Below, piece after piece: positions 22,981-34,391 of a DNA stretch of 64,000 bases. Each line of letters starts with the position of its first letter. Position 1 is the stretch's first letter. The notes under the pieces are model-generated. The model was not told the DNA's origin and made no database searches. It worked only from the letters and a program-made list of their open reading frames with translations. The position numbers and the translations under genes are program-made. The stretch comes from Puccinia triticina (taxonomy: Eukaryota; Basidiomycota; Pucciniomycetes; Pucciniales; Pucciniaceae), in the NCBI RefSeq assembly GCF_026914185.1, contig NC_070566.1, forward strand, positions 2,976,001 through 3,040,000. The letters run 5' to 3'.

Positions 22981-23989
22981 GAGGTCTTCCATGATATTGG
23001 TACCAAAATGATCATATTCCCTCAAAGATTCAGTGTGTACCTTGAATGACCACAAAACCGCCAAATATAGCAGCCACAATCTGATCAGTTGCCAAATGTC
23101 ACTAATTTGGAAATTTCTTGGTGTTTCTGCCACTATATCTTAGCGCAGCGTGGGAGTTCTTCCACAATATTGGTAAAGTAAATGATCACATGCCCTCAAA
23201 GATTCATTGCATACCTTGAATGACACAAAACCCCCAAATGCAGCAGCCACAATCTGATCAGTTGCCAAATGTCACTAATCTGGTAGTTTCTTGGTGTTTC
23301 TGCAACTATATCTTGGCGCAGCGTGGGAGTTCTTCCATGATATTGGTACCAAAATGATCACATGCCCTCAAGGATTCATTGTGTACCTTGAATGACCACA
23401 AAAACCCCGAAAATAGCAGCCACAATCTGATCAGTTGCCAAATGTCACTAATTTGGAAATTTCTTGGTTGTTCTGCCACTATATCTTAGCGCAGCGTGGG
23501 ACTTCTTCCATGATATTGGTACCAAAATGATCACATGCACTCAAAGAGTTACTGCATACCTTGAATGACCACAAAACCCCCAAATGTAGCAGCCACAAAG
23601 TGATCAGTTGCCAAATATCACTAATTTGGTAGTTTCTTGGCGTTTCTGCCACTGTATCTCAGCCCAGCGTGGGACTTCTCCCATGATATTGGTACCAAAA
23701 TGATCACATGCACTCAAAGATTCACTGTGTACGTTGAATGACCACAAAACCCCCAAATGTAGCAGCCACAATGTGATCAGTTGCCAAATGTGACTAATTT
23801 GGAAATTTCTGGGTGTTCCTGCCACTATATCTCAGCGCAGCGTTGTAGTTCTTCCATTATATTGGTACAAAAACAATATAATGCCCTCAAAGATTCATTA
23901 TGTACCTTCAATGACCGCAAAACCCCCAAATGAAGCAGCTACAATGTGATTGGTTGCCAGACATCACTAATTTGGTAGTTTCTTGGTGT

Positions 23990-24530
23990 TAAGACCCTGA
24001 CAAAAATATGCTTAACCATGTTAAACTAATTTCAAAATGCCTTATATGCATGTAGCATACCAAGGATGATATGCCAAATCTTCAGGAAATTTAAGGTCAC
24101 ACAAAATTAACAACCCAGGAAGGATGGTATTTTGAGAGAGGTGAGGGGTCAATGTTTTCCTTTTTTGACAAAAAGCAGATTTGGAGACTTCTGATAACAT
24201 CAATGGTTGAAGTAAAAAAAAACAATTAAAAATTTCTGAGACCCCTGAGCCACCCTGGATTACTCCTAAAACTTGCAATGTCTTTTTTTTAGGAAGAACA
24301 GAATGGTGTTTGTAGAAATTCATGAATTTTATCAGGCAAAAAAAAGAAAAGATTCCTGTGGCCTGAAGCTAACACAGGGGGAAGTTGAGAGATTATAGAA
24401 GAGTATTAAGGCAACATGGAACACAGAAAAAGGTATCAAGAGGAATAAAAAAAATTGATCAATATGATTTGATCAATATACGCTATACTGATCAATATAC
24501 AACATCACAAATTCATCCATGTTGGTAGTG
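23990..24530 (-). repeat. FB-A right terminal inverted repeat
   Basis: Reverse complement of 12506-13030, ending CCATGTTGGTAGTG. The flanking base series is GGATCCCG, which lies inside a Ty3-type protease gene. Confidence 0.85.
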
Positions 24531-25930
24531 GGATCCCGTTGTATGCATCCTTGAGTCGTGTGATGATGAATGTGGTCAGGTTTGTTTCCGTGTCAAGTAT
24601 TAGCTGGACCTCTTTGGAAGACCGGCTCTTGGAGCCATTGAAACCGGAGATAGTCCGCCCCACCAATGAATGATTCAGGCACAGGTCCATTTTGGTGGCA
24701 AACTGCTCACTCAGAACATCGTGAGTGGCTCCTGAGTCTATCAGGAATTAGGAAATTAGGGGGGTTGTGGCTTGGGGTTTCTGTAATGTAGAAAAGGATA
24801 GGCTGGCAAACAGCCTCGGATCCATTGCATTGGTGTTGACAATAATACAAGATCCAACTTTATTAACTACAGTATCCCTGCTGCTTGGGGGAGGCACAAC
24901 CTTCACTCCCAAGCAGCGCCATTTTTTGACTCCTCCGCTCTTCCCGCACCCCCGCACGTCCCTGTGCTCGTGGTTAACCGGTGAACCTCCTCCTCCAACT
25001 CCGCGATTTGTTTCGCCGCCTTCCCTTTCTTCAGACATCCCTGCGCGATATGGCCCTTCTTGCCTCAGAAGAAGCATAATCTGGCCCGCATCATGTCGGC
25101 CTTTTCCGTGGTTGAGAGCGTCCCCCGCATCGCTGAGAGGTCCATGGCGTTAGGATCCACCGTATGTGTTGAATCGGTAGAGCACGGGTTGGCGCCGTTG
25201 ATTTCGTTGTTGATCTTCAGTGCAAGGTTGCACAGGTCCGTGAGTGCGGTGAATTCTCTTGCAAGCACTAGAGCCAAGCGGATGGTTTTCTTGAGCCCTT
25301 GGTGGTACTGGCTCATTAGGGTCGTCGTCTCCCATCCCGTATTGGCGGCATGTTGGTTGAACTGGAAGGTGTAATGCGCCACCAATTTTGTTTGTTTCAG
25401 ATGTCAAATTGCTTTCTCAGCTCTAGATTTGCGTTTGGTGTTGTAGTACATCATTCGGAATGCCATCGAGAACTCAAGATACGTCACCGGCTGCCCGGCG
25501 AATAGCTTGGGCCCATTCACTAGCTTGCCCCGTCAGGTAGGAGATGGAGAAAATGACCTTGCTTTGGTTGTTGGGGAACATCCTGGGGTTGGATAGCACG
25601 TACAGCCCGATCTGCGTAACGTAGACCTCCGCCTTAGCGCCCCGGGTGCTGTTGTACTTATCCAAGAGTCCAATTTTGGGGCCTTTTACGGTGGCGTCTG
25701 CTGGTGATTGGTCTGGTACGATGAGCACAACAGCGGGTGCGACCATACCCGCACGGGCTGCTGCTAGGTTGGCCTTGGCTCTTTGGCGGTGTCCTCATTT
25801 GTCTTGCACGGCGGCTAGTAGTTCTTCCACCCTTGCGCGTAATGATGTCGCATTGTCGGCCATCTGGTGTTGGTTGCTTCAGGTTGTTTGTTGGGCAGTC
25901 AATGTACAATCTGGTTTCTGGGGGTTCTAG
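24531..25930 (-). pseudogene. Ty3/Gypsy gag-protease fragment
   Basis: Minus-strand pieces read as capsid (GLLDKYNSTRGAKAEVYVT, SYLTGQASEWAQ), the DPNAMDLSAMRG spacer, a CCHC knuckle (GKKGHIAQGC, its second Cys replaced by a TGA stop) and a retropepsin (IDSGATHDVLSEQFA). Several frameshifts and stops are present. It is cut at 24531, within KDAYNGI, by the FB-A right end. No reverse transcriptase follows on this side. Confidence 0.82.
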
Positions 25931-25999
25931 TCGGGTTCTGCTTGTTTGGTAGATTCGGTGTTCTGGTTTTGTTTTCTTCTTGAGCCTTGTTCCCCGTGT

Positions 26000-26216
26000 T
26001 GATATCTAGCAATATGTTAGAGTCAGTCTGTTGGGGTAAGGAGGCAATCTGGAACCTCTGGTCTGGATCTTCAAGCTATAAAGTAGATTGCTAGATGGGG
26101 AAAGCTAATTGATCTTTCCCCAGCTCTCCCTTGTGGTTTGGGATGCGTGACATGTATGTACAGATGAGAGACATGTCTGTGGGGAGCGCTACGGCGCGCA
26201 AGCGGAGCTCATAACA
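26000..26216 (-). repeat. 5' LTR of the Ty3/Gypsy fragment (217 bp)
   Basis: On the minus strand it runs from TGTTATGAGC to GATATCA, directly upstream of the gag fragment, with ACACGGGGAACAAGG following as a likely primer-binding site. A shorter relative stands alone at 45953-46110. Confidence 0.65.
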
Positions 26217-26649
26217 TAAAATCACAGAAACACAGAAGCCAAGATCAAAGTTTTTGCCTGTGCTCATTAGCAAAAATCCCATAAAATTTGAAATTAATCC
26301 CCAAACACCCTGGAGGGCACCTTAGATTGACCCTCCAGCCCGTGCCAGAGCAACAGGCAAAAGAAGGTTGGTCAAAAATGTAATCAAGGAGGCCCTAATC
26401 AAGTGATTAGTGGGCTCCAGGGAGGGGGTGGGACGAAACCACATCCCTTGGGGGGACATACAGCTTCCCCCACACCCTTTAAGTATCCAACCCAGCTGCA
26501 CACAACCTGGGCCCTCATGCTTTGCACCCTGAAGGTTGCCAGGGCCCTTCACCTGGGCCGGCACAATGCTGGCCTGTACACACTCATACAAGTGGTTACA
26601 GGTCAGCTCGAGTGCCTAAAGAGGGGCCTCAGTATGTATTAGTATGTGA
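26217..26649. other. No recognisable feature
   Basis: Short ORFs only; nothing is supported. Confidence 0.4.
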
Positions 26650-27400
26650 CTAATCTGGACCACCACTCTGTACTGGTCATTGGGACTCACATCTCTTCTT
26701 GATCACCGGCCAGACTGGTCATTGAGGGGACTCCCACCTCTCAATGACCGGTAAAGACCGCTGATTGGGAGGACTGACAGCTGTCAATGACCGGTCTGTA
26801 CCAGTCTGACCGGTCATTGAGAGGACTCACAGCTCTTGATGACCGGTTTGTGCCGGTCATCGTGGGGACTAACAGCTGTTGATGACCGGTCTTTGCCGGT
26901 CATTGAGGGAACTAACAGCTGTCAATGACTGGTCTTTGCTGGTCATCAAGGGGACTCACATCTCCTCTGACAACCGGTTAGACCGGTCATTGAGAGGACT
27001 CGCCACCTCTTGATGGCCGGCACAGACCGGTCATTGAGATGACTCACAGCTCTTGATGACCGGCAAATACTGGTCATCGAGGGGACTCACCACCTCTCAA
27101 TGACCAGTTAGACCGGTCATTGAGGGGACTCACCACCTCTCAATAACCGGCACAGACCGGTCATTGAGAGGACTCACAGCTCTCAATGACCGGTTTGTGC
27201 TGGTCATTGCGGGGACTACCAGCTGTCAATGACCGGTCTTTGCCAGTCATTGAGGGGACTCACATCTCCTCTCGATGACCGGTCTTTGGCGGTCATTGAG
27301 GGGACTCACATCTCCTCTCAATGATTCATCAGACCGCTCATTGAGGGGACTCACCACCTCTTGATGACCGGTTAGACCAGTCATCAAGAGTTGATGTGAG
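26650..27400. repeat. TGACCGG hairpin minisatellite, largest cluster
   Basis: Roughly seventeen units of about 43 bp. Each is an inverted repeat with arms CCGGTCATTGAG and CTCAATGACCGG around a short centre (GGACTCACAGCT or similar). The inner dinucleotide of the arm varies between CG, TG and CA. No coding role is seen. Confidence 0.85.
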
Positions 27401-29204
27401 AATGTGACTCCCCCACCCATCAGGTTGCATGGTCCCTTCCCCTGCCGTACCGCTCGCAAGTCAAAGGCCTAACATGCCGTCCCGCAGGGACCCTCCGAAG
27501 GAGGGACTTATACACTAAGTGGACCCCGCGGCCTGAGAGAATCAGGAACTTGGCCTTTTTCAATCCTGTGTAGCTTCATCACATCACATTATGTGATTGA
27601 GTTGTAGGGGAAAAAAAGATGCAGAACATCAAGGAGAATCTTTCCACCTATTGTGCTATTTTTAGGGATATGTAATGACAGTGAAATGTCTTTTTTTGCA
27701 ACTTCATTAGTTGGCTACATCCCGTATCACACATGTTGCACTGTACAGAATCTGAAATCCATGAAGTTACAACACTGATTGCAGCTCAACAAGAGGTGAT
27801 GAGGATGGGAAACAATAGTAGAAAGATAGTGACAGCTTGGGCCGTCCCAGAGATGTAAACAATATCAAAAATGGTGCAGAGGCTCATGAGGGAGATTGAT
27901 TCGAAAAAAGGCCCCACCAAAAGTCATAATTCTCCCAGGACGCAGGGTCCACATAGTGCTCAAGTCCCTCCTTTGGAGGTTGCTTCACACCAAGGAAGAG
28001 GGAATTAGCCAAGTTAGGTCAAAGGCCCCCTCCCAAACTGAGCTAAGTCCCTTCTGGGCACTTTGCGCCCCCCTACAAAGGAGGGACTTCTGAATCAGTG
28101 GACTTTTTTCTTTTGCAGAGAAAATCCCAAGGCTGCAATAAATTTTTCAAAAAAATAGATATTTTGGCACCGTAAAGACCATGATGAAGGTCTACAATTG
28201 GCCTACAACCTCACAAAATTTTGTGTCTGTACCACCCCTCCTTCAACAAAATTTCAGCATCAGAAGTTGACCTGTGAGACACTCCACTGGGTACCCTGAG
28301 ACAGTGAAGTGGATACAGTTCCTTTGAGGCAAAAAACTGACACATTGGTCTGTTTTTTCCATAGCTCTGACAGTTGTATGTACAGAGGATGAAAATAAAA
28401 AGCAATTTTGCTTTTTTTGATGACACTGACATCAAATGGATTGCAATATGTGATACAATGCCCCTAGGGACCCCCGTCTTACCCATTATGAGGCTTTCTT
28501 GCTAGCTGATTTCTTGACCATTAAGTTGAGGTGATATATAACAAAAAAAATACTGATAGATGTGCAGGCTTCTTGCCTGTTCATGTACATTGAGCAAACC
28601 TGTCATTCCAAAAAGAATATTTTTTTGTAAGCCCCTCATTTAGAGGCGGGCGCTTTTTACCCAGGAGGGACTTAGTTAAGTCCAGCCCCCTCTGACCAAA
28701 CAACCTTGGCCCTGCGCAGAGCAACTGGAAAGTGTCAATGGCAATCCCTGCCGCACCTGCTCCAGATGCTTCTCCCTGGGGCCCTCCTCCCGGCAACATT
28801 GATCAAACTCCAGGCAGACTGGGTCACACAACCAGACAGCAGGGATAATGGAAAGAGATTGCTTGGATATGGAGGAATATGAAGTGATTAGATGAATCAT
28901 AATCAAATTGTCCTTGGATTTTTTAATCATTTTTGCTATATATTAATCAGTCTCACAGAAACATTGGGGCTTGACTTATTCAGATTAACACTTTTGCAAT
29001 CCATTTTTTTGCATGAAATTGATTTGAATGAGAAATTTGGATTTTTTGCATGCATGGGATGCAATGGAGTGCGTGTTCCTTAACAGGGAATGGGGGATAC
29101 TTCACAAAAGTCTACTTAGCCAGATTTAAAATAATTTTTGCCTATCTAATATGGAGCCTGTTAAGGGAATGGGTGATTGAAAGTGGCGGGATGGCCATTG
29201 AATT
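27401..29204. other. Repeat-like DNA without genes
   Basis: The motif GGAGGGACTT recurs near 27503, 28079 and 28661. No ORF is recognisable. It may be the body of the Helitron-like element whose end lies at 29233, but its start was not found. Confidence 0.35.
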
Positions 29205-29233
29205 TGCAGCGGCAAAGCCGTCTTGGCCTCTAG
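29205..29233 (+). mobile_element. Helitron-type 3' terminus
   Basis: The hairpin GCGGCAAAGCCG is followed after nine bases by CTAG and then a T, the classic Helitron 3' arrangement. Related ends occur at 40200, 40261, 40428 and 45940. Confidence 0.6.
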
Positions 29234-30285
29234 TTCATTTTAAAAAATAGATGAATCGGGAATTTTGCCAAAGAGTTTCTCTTTTCCAAGCTCACATATC
29301 AAGTTTATCTACAGCTTTATTTCTTATGAAATGACTCTCTGTAAGCTTAAAGGATTTATCTTGAGCATCTTTTAAACCTCAGAAGGGTGAATTTCACTCT
29401 TTCACAAGAAGTTGAGGAATATCTCCTGGACATTTGGGAATTCAAGTTAACAAGATCTTCTCATGGGAAAGTTTTTTTTATCCTCACAAGAGCCTTAGAA
29501 TTCAGTCTCAAGCCAGATTGAACCCATCTCATACTTTCCTTGAGCTAAATTCAGCATTGATTCAACATTAATTCAGCATGGATTGACCACAAGTTAATTG
29601 AGTGGAAATTGAGTGTAACTTGCTGATAGAGTTCCGGAAGTAAGTTTAAAAGGTTAAAAAAAATATTGAATGATTGGAATTGCATGCAATTGCTGAACAA
29701 GCTCCCCTGGTATAACCCCATGATTAATCAAAATATATTATATAGTAGTAATATGAGAAACTATTGTTTCTGCCAAGCAGTTGACAACTCCTTGCAGTGT
29801 GGTTGTACATATGTTTTTAAAGAGTTAAAGTAATTTATACGGTCAAGTTGCAGTTGGTATCAATATGATATCAAACCCTTTCCAACATGACTTCATAAAA
29901 ATTCAGCATAACTTCAGCAAAAGTTCCGCACAAAATTACACATCACTTGGAGCCAAGTCCTTATTGTCAAGACAGAATTTTCCTACTGAATAAAATCAGC
30001 TGGGTGTTCAAAATTACGGCTGTTTTAAAAACATAAACTCTATGTAGCTGAAGTTATATAAGAGAATAGATAGATACATGGCTAGGGAAGATGACAAGGA
30101 CTGCCATTGAAACACAACACAGATATTCTTATCTTTGCTTTTTTGTTGGAGGAAAGCAGTATGAGAATGTAGTCAAGTCGCAAACCAAATTTTCGGCACC
30201 AATCTTCACAAATGGCCCCACAGATTATTATTGAAGCAGTGTACAAAACTAATACCCAAACTTGCTAGGGCATGAAAAAACAAGA
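29234..30285. other. AT-rich DNA, nothing recognised
   Basis: No ORF or repeat of note is supported. Confidence 0.4.
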
Positions 30286-30532
30286 CACTGCAAAAAAAAC
30301 TTGGTCAACTGCTTGCAGTTGACACGCAGGATACTCGAGTCAAGCTGCCATTGTAACTCCACCTGGATGCACAAGTGCCTTTGTTGGCACAGTCACTGTG
30401 CAAGGTGTCCAGTGACTGTGCATTGAAGCTTGGGTTGAGTCAAACCTTGAGTAAGGCTGGTTTAACACCACAAGCTTCCTCAGAGTTACCACATGTCAAC
30501 TGCTCACAGTTTACACAGTTTTTTTTGCAGTG
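30286..30532. mobile_element. 247-bp CACTGC MITE
   Basis: The ends CACTGCAAAAAAAACT and AGTTTTTTTTGCAGTG are perfect inverted repeats. The 3-bp duplication AGA flanks them (30283-30285 and 30533-30535). There is no coding sequence. The CACT start and 3-bp duplication are CACTA-like. Confidence 0.82.
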
Positions 30533-32964
30533 AGAGACTGGGCTAGACTGGGAAATTGCTTAGAAAATGTGGTACGCCTGGGTGAGTGGCAAAGTAAGTG
30601 CCGCTCCAACTGTACACTCCTGACCAATGGTGGCCACTTGGTAGGTTTCAGGATCAACGGTGATATTAGGACAGAGATTGTTGAGCTTCATGTCTTTTTT
30701 CCTAACGTTCCGGCAGCCTTTTACAGCCACCAACTCCTTTTTCAGGCCGTAGGAAGGCGTTATCCCAGTATGAATTCTTGATCTAGCTGAAAAAAATCAT
30801 TATGTGGTTCTGAATTTTAAATTAAAGACCAAAGGAGAAAAATAACTGATAGTAACTGTTATTTGCAGGTATCCACGGTGTAAGACTCAAACTTTTTCTG
30901 AATGTTGAACGGTATGATGGAGGTGCAAACTTAGCCCTTCTGGCTATCAGACAACATGACCCACCAAGGTAAGCTTGGCAAGTTTCAATGAAGTGATAGG
31001 AGTGGTTTGCTCAAGATGAGTTTCTTTGATTGACACAGTATAATGGTTTGATTTCCAATATAAGGTTTTGTAAGGTATGTGAGAATTGAGACTGATTTCA
31101 GTGGTTATTTGCAAATATAAGGGTTGTATGGTGGTAAGGGCAAGTGTGAGGGTGGTATGTAAATAACTGGTGAGTACTGGACTGGGTGGAGGAGGAGCTA
31201 CTTTTACAGAAAAAATGTGAGATATTTTAGCCCTCCTGGGTTAGAGTTTTAGCTAGACTAGAAAGGGGGTTTGAGGCATTTTAGATGGTGTCAGTAGGTA
31301 CAAATGACGTCATGATATGCACAAATGATGTTATTATATGTCACAGGTACATCAATGATGTCAGAAAGTTGCAGGGATGCCACATGAAAGTGATAGTAGT
31401 CACCATAGGCTGCATGACGTGTCATACATATGCAGTGAGTGCATATATGAAGTCTGAGTCTGCAGATGCAGTGTAAAATGATGTCATAGTATGTTAATAA
31501 AGGCAAACTTGACACTATGTAATGAATTTAGTCTGATGGGGAGATGCATGTTTGTATCCTGTGATATGTATAAGCATATTTCTGCAATTCTTGGCTGGGT
31601 CTAGTGAAAGGCTGGTGACTGGTGTGGTATGCTTTATGGTTACCCATCTAGCCCATTTCAAAATTTCCTTTTTTCTCATATGAACACTCACAAATCACCC
31701 AATACAGCAACACCACTGGATTCTACGGCCAAAACTACACAAGACACCATGGTCAACACACCTTAGACCCCTCTGGATCACAAGTTACAACCCCTTCAAG
31801 ACAACATCATTTAGTTACATACACACAAAACACCATACTCAGGTCATGTAATCCGTTACATGAACCACACCACCCAGGACATGTAATCTGTTACATGGAC
31901 CACCCTGACAGCTTGTCCACACCTTTACATATACTTTACCTCATTAGCTGCACTCATTTCATTGTGCTATGCACATGTCATGCAGTGTCATGCAGTGTTA
32001 TGCACACTGGATGCAGGCTTATGCAGTCTTATGCAGGTGCATGCAGACTAGCGCAATAGGGGCTGCAGTCTGACAGTTGACAGATGACATCATGCAGGTG
32101 TCAAGATAGCAAAAACCCCTCATGCAGCTTGCAGATGACATCAGTTGACAGGCCAGGCCAGCTAAAACATCTCACCTCCTATTTCTCACTAGCTAAATTC
32201 CCTCATATGACATCATTACCTCATGTGACCTGTCAACCACCAGCTAAAATACCTCATTGTAGTATTCAGGGCAGCTAAAAACCCTCATTCTCTTGTTACC
32301 CTGGAGCCAAAATGTCTCACTCTTTTCTATTTAAAGAGGCTCTCCTCCCCCCCAGTTGTAATTTCTCTCAGCAAACTACTTGCACTCAGCTTACCCCATA
32401 ACAGTACAATACTTGCTCACTCTACAGTATTAGCCCCACTCTATATTATGGTTTTACACCCTTAAATACAAATTACAACTTCATTACAACACTTACACAT
32501 CAGCCACATCACCATAACCCTTAAGCCACCTGCTCAAAGTAGGCTATCTTTTGATACACCTCCACTATCACTACATAAACCTTCCAATCGTAGATTGGGG
32601 GGCTTGTTTTAGTGTCTAGTGACCCAGGAAAGGCAGAGGTAACCTCATTCATCCCTTTCCGCACTCAGCAAAAGGTTCTCAGGAATCCTTTTGAGTTTTA
32701 CACTGGTTATGTCAAATGTGTGATGGGTGTTTGGCCGGGTCCAAAGAGGTGTAACTTCCAATCCAGCGGGGCGCCAGTGATGCCACCAGTGGTGACTAAG
32801 GGTGAAATTGGCAATATGATCAATTCCTGGGGTCCATTTGGTGAGATCTTGGGGCCTAATATGAGTAATTATATGCATCAGAAAGGAATTTTGATTTTTC
32901 ACATTTCTGTATACCACAGCGGGTGTGGAGATTTTTTGTGGCTAAGTAAGCAAGGAAGCCTTCT
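30533..32964. other. Gene-free stretch with loose repeats
   Basis: Between 31290 and 32200 short motifs recur: TGATGTCA or TGACGTCA, CATGCAG (many between 31975 and 32110) and AGCTAAAA followed by CTCA. The motifs appear in both orientations, but I could not define a unit or an element. No gene is recognised. Confidence 0.4.
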
Positions 32965-33270
32965 TGGAAAGTTGATGTAATTATACCACCCCACCAAGAA
33001 AAATTCCTCTTGGAGAGCTGGTGTATGTATACCAGTCCTCCAAGAGGAAGCCCTCTCAGCAAGCTGGTGTATGTGTGTCAAGATGAAGTCTTGGCAAGCT
33101 GGTGTACATTATACATACCAGCCTGTCGAGAGGAATCACTCTTGGCAGTGAGCTGGCGTATGTGTAGTATACCCACTTGCCAAGATCCTGGGGAGTTGGT
33201 ATATGTATACCAGCTTGCCAAGTGGAATCCCTCTTGGCAAGGGGTTTTCATACCTTGTATATCTCCCACC
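32965..33270. repeat. CTTGGCAAGCTGG hairpin repeats
   Basis: Several imperfect palindromes share arms CTTGGCAAGCTGGTGTA and TATACCAGCTTGCCAAG around TATGTATA-type centres, near 32965-33040, 33085-33150 and 33180-33235. Confidence 0.65.
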
Positions 33271-33770
33271 AGGAGGATCTTGTTCGCTGAGGTTGCATCA
33301 ACTTTGCAATCAGGAGGATCTTGCTCACAAGGCTTTACAATGGCAACCAGAAGGGATCCGGCTTTCTGGTCAAAGAGGTGGGTGGGTGTGGATTTCATCC
33401 CCAGGGTACCTGCTGACTTCTTCCCTGAAACCCAGACACCCGCACCCAGGTACCTGATAGTGCTAGTCACCACCAGGTACACACCCACAGACAAAAGGGA
33501 CCTGGTGACATATCTAGCTGGCCGTCACCTTCACGTGACACATTACAAAGGGAAGCACTATGAATTGGGCCTCAAGATCATCAAAAGAAGTGCTGGTGTT
33601 GGATTAGTCTCACAGCACCCCTCCGGATATTAGACTGTTTCTCATCCTGTCTGCTTATTCATGTGTATCTAGTGATAGTCCCATGTTATCCGCAGTCTAT
33701 GTAGTTTGAATCCTAAGTAGTGTACTTAAAATTTGTGTCTAGTCTACTAGTTCCACTTTTCCTTAAAACT

Positions 33771-34093
33771 CCTCAACTGTTCACCTACTCATTATTTTGT
33801 CTCTCAACTCACCGTCCTCAGGTCTGTTTCCTATCTTTTCTCTCCCGGTTCCTATTCTGTTCTCATGTTGTGTCTTTTCATCTTAGGTTTGCCTCTTTGC
33901 TGCTTGTTGTCACCGCTCTGCTTGTGTCTAACGCGCACCTCATCCACAAAGGTGTGCCTAAGTAATTCAACACTCCTCAACTGTTCACCTACTCGCCGTT
34001 TTGTCCCTCGACTCACCGTCCTCAGGTTTGCCTCTTCGCTGCTTTTTGTCACCGCTTTGCTTGTGTCTAACGCGCACCTCATCCACAAAGAAT
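33771..34093 (+). repeat. Tandem duplication, one copy with an intron-like insert
   Basis: Two near-identical copies start CCTCAACTGTTCACCTACTC at 33771 and 33975 and end with CGCACCTCATCCACAAAG. Copy one has an extra 65 bp (33822-33886) that begins GTCTG and ends TTAG and is cleanly absent from copy two. Confidence 0.7.
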
Positions 34094-34391
34094 TTTTGTC
34101 TTATACCTGACACAATTCATTTGCACCCAGCCGTAAGGTTGGCACAATTTTTCTGGTCAACCTGATCAAACATGACCTGAAAAGCAGATACGTAGTTCCT
34201 CAAACAGACTGCTTCAGATTTTGTAGATTAGGTACTAGACTCTAGTCATAGCGAGAGCCCATAAATATGCCTGAGTATTCAATACTGGACTCCTGACAAA
34301 GCAGCCATTCATCCGGTCACCAGAAGTGGGGATGAATCCCACTGTTGTCCCCTGACCTCCAATCTAGCTTCTAGCACCAGTTTTGATTTAG

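Larger units (their letters stand above)
19566..23989 (-). repeat. FB-A right array of inverted ~173-bp units
   Basis: About sixteen inverted units (GGTAGTTTCTTGGTGTTTC, CTTCCATGATATTGGTACC). Some are shortened, for example near 20160 and 20730 where a TTACTCTTAGCGCAGCG junction recurs. Two insertions interrupt it, at 21200 and 21984. Confidence 0.85.
12506..24530. mobile_element. Foldback element FB-A (12 kb)
   Basis: Terminal inverted repeats of about 0.53 kb (12506-13030 and 23990-24530) start CACTACCAACATG. Inside them, about 173-bp units run forward to about 19565 and then in inverted orientation to about 23985, so the whole element folds on itself. No transposase is present. Three later insertions sit in the arms: Copia-2, a CACTAC-ended 537-bp element and a solo LTR. 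The CACTAC terminus and 3-bp duplication suggest a link to the CACTA (CMC/EnSpm) superfamily. Confidence 0.82.

Noticed and set aside
12506..24530. A transposase gene inside FB-A
   Set aside because: The only coding sequence is Copia-2, which has its own LTRs and target duplication; the foldback sequence itself has no credible ORF.
26650..27400. CRISPR-like array
   Set aside because: The units are palindromic and touch each other with no unique spacers, the DNA is eukaryotic, and no cas-like gene is near.
33010..33633. 207-codon plus-strand ORF
   Set aside because: It runs through hairpin repeats and overlaps an equally long opposite-strand ORF; no domain is seen.
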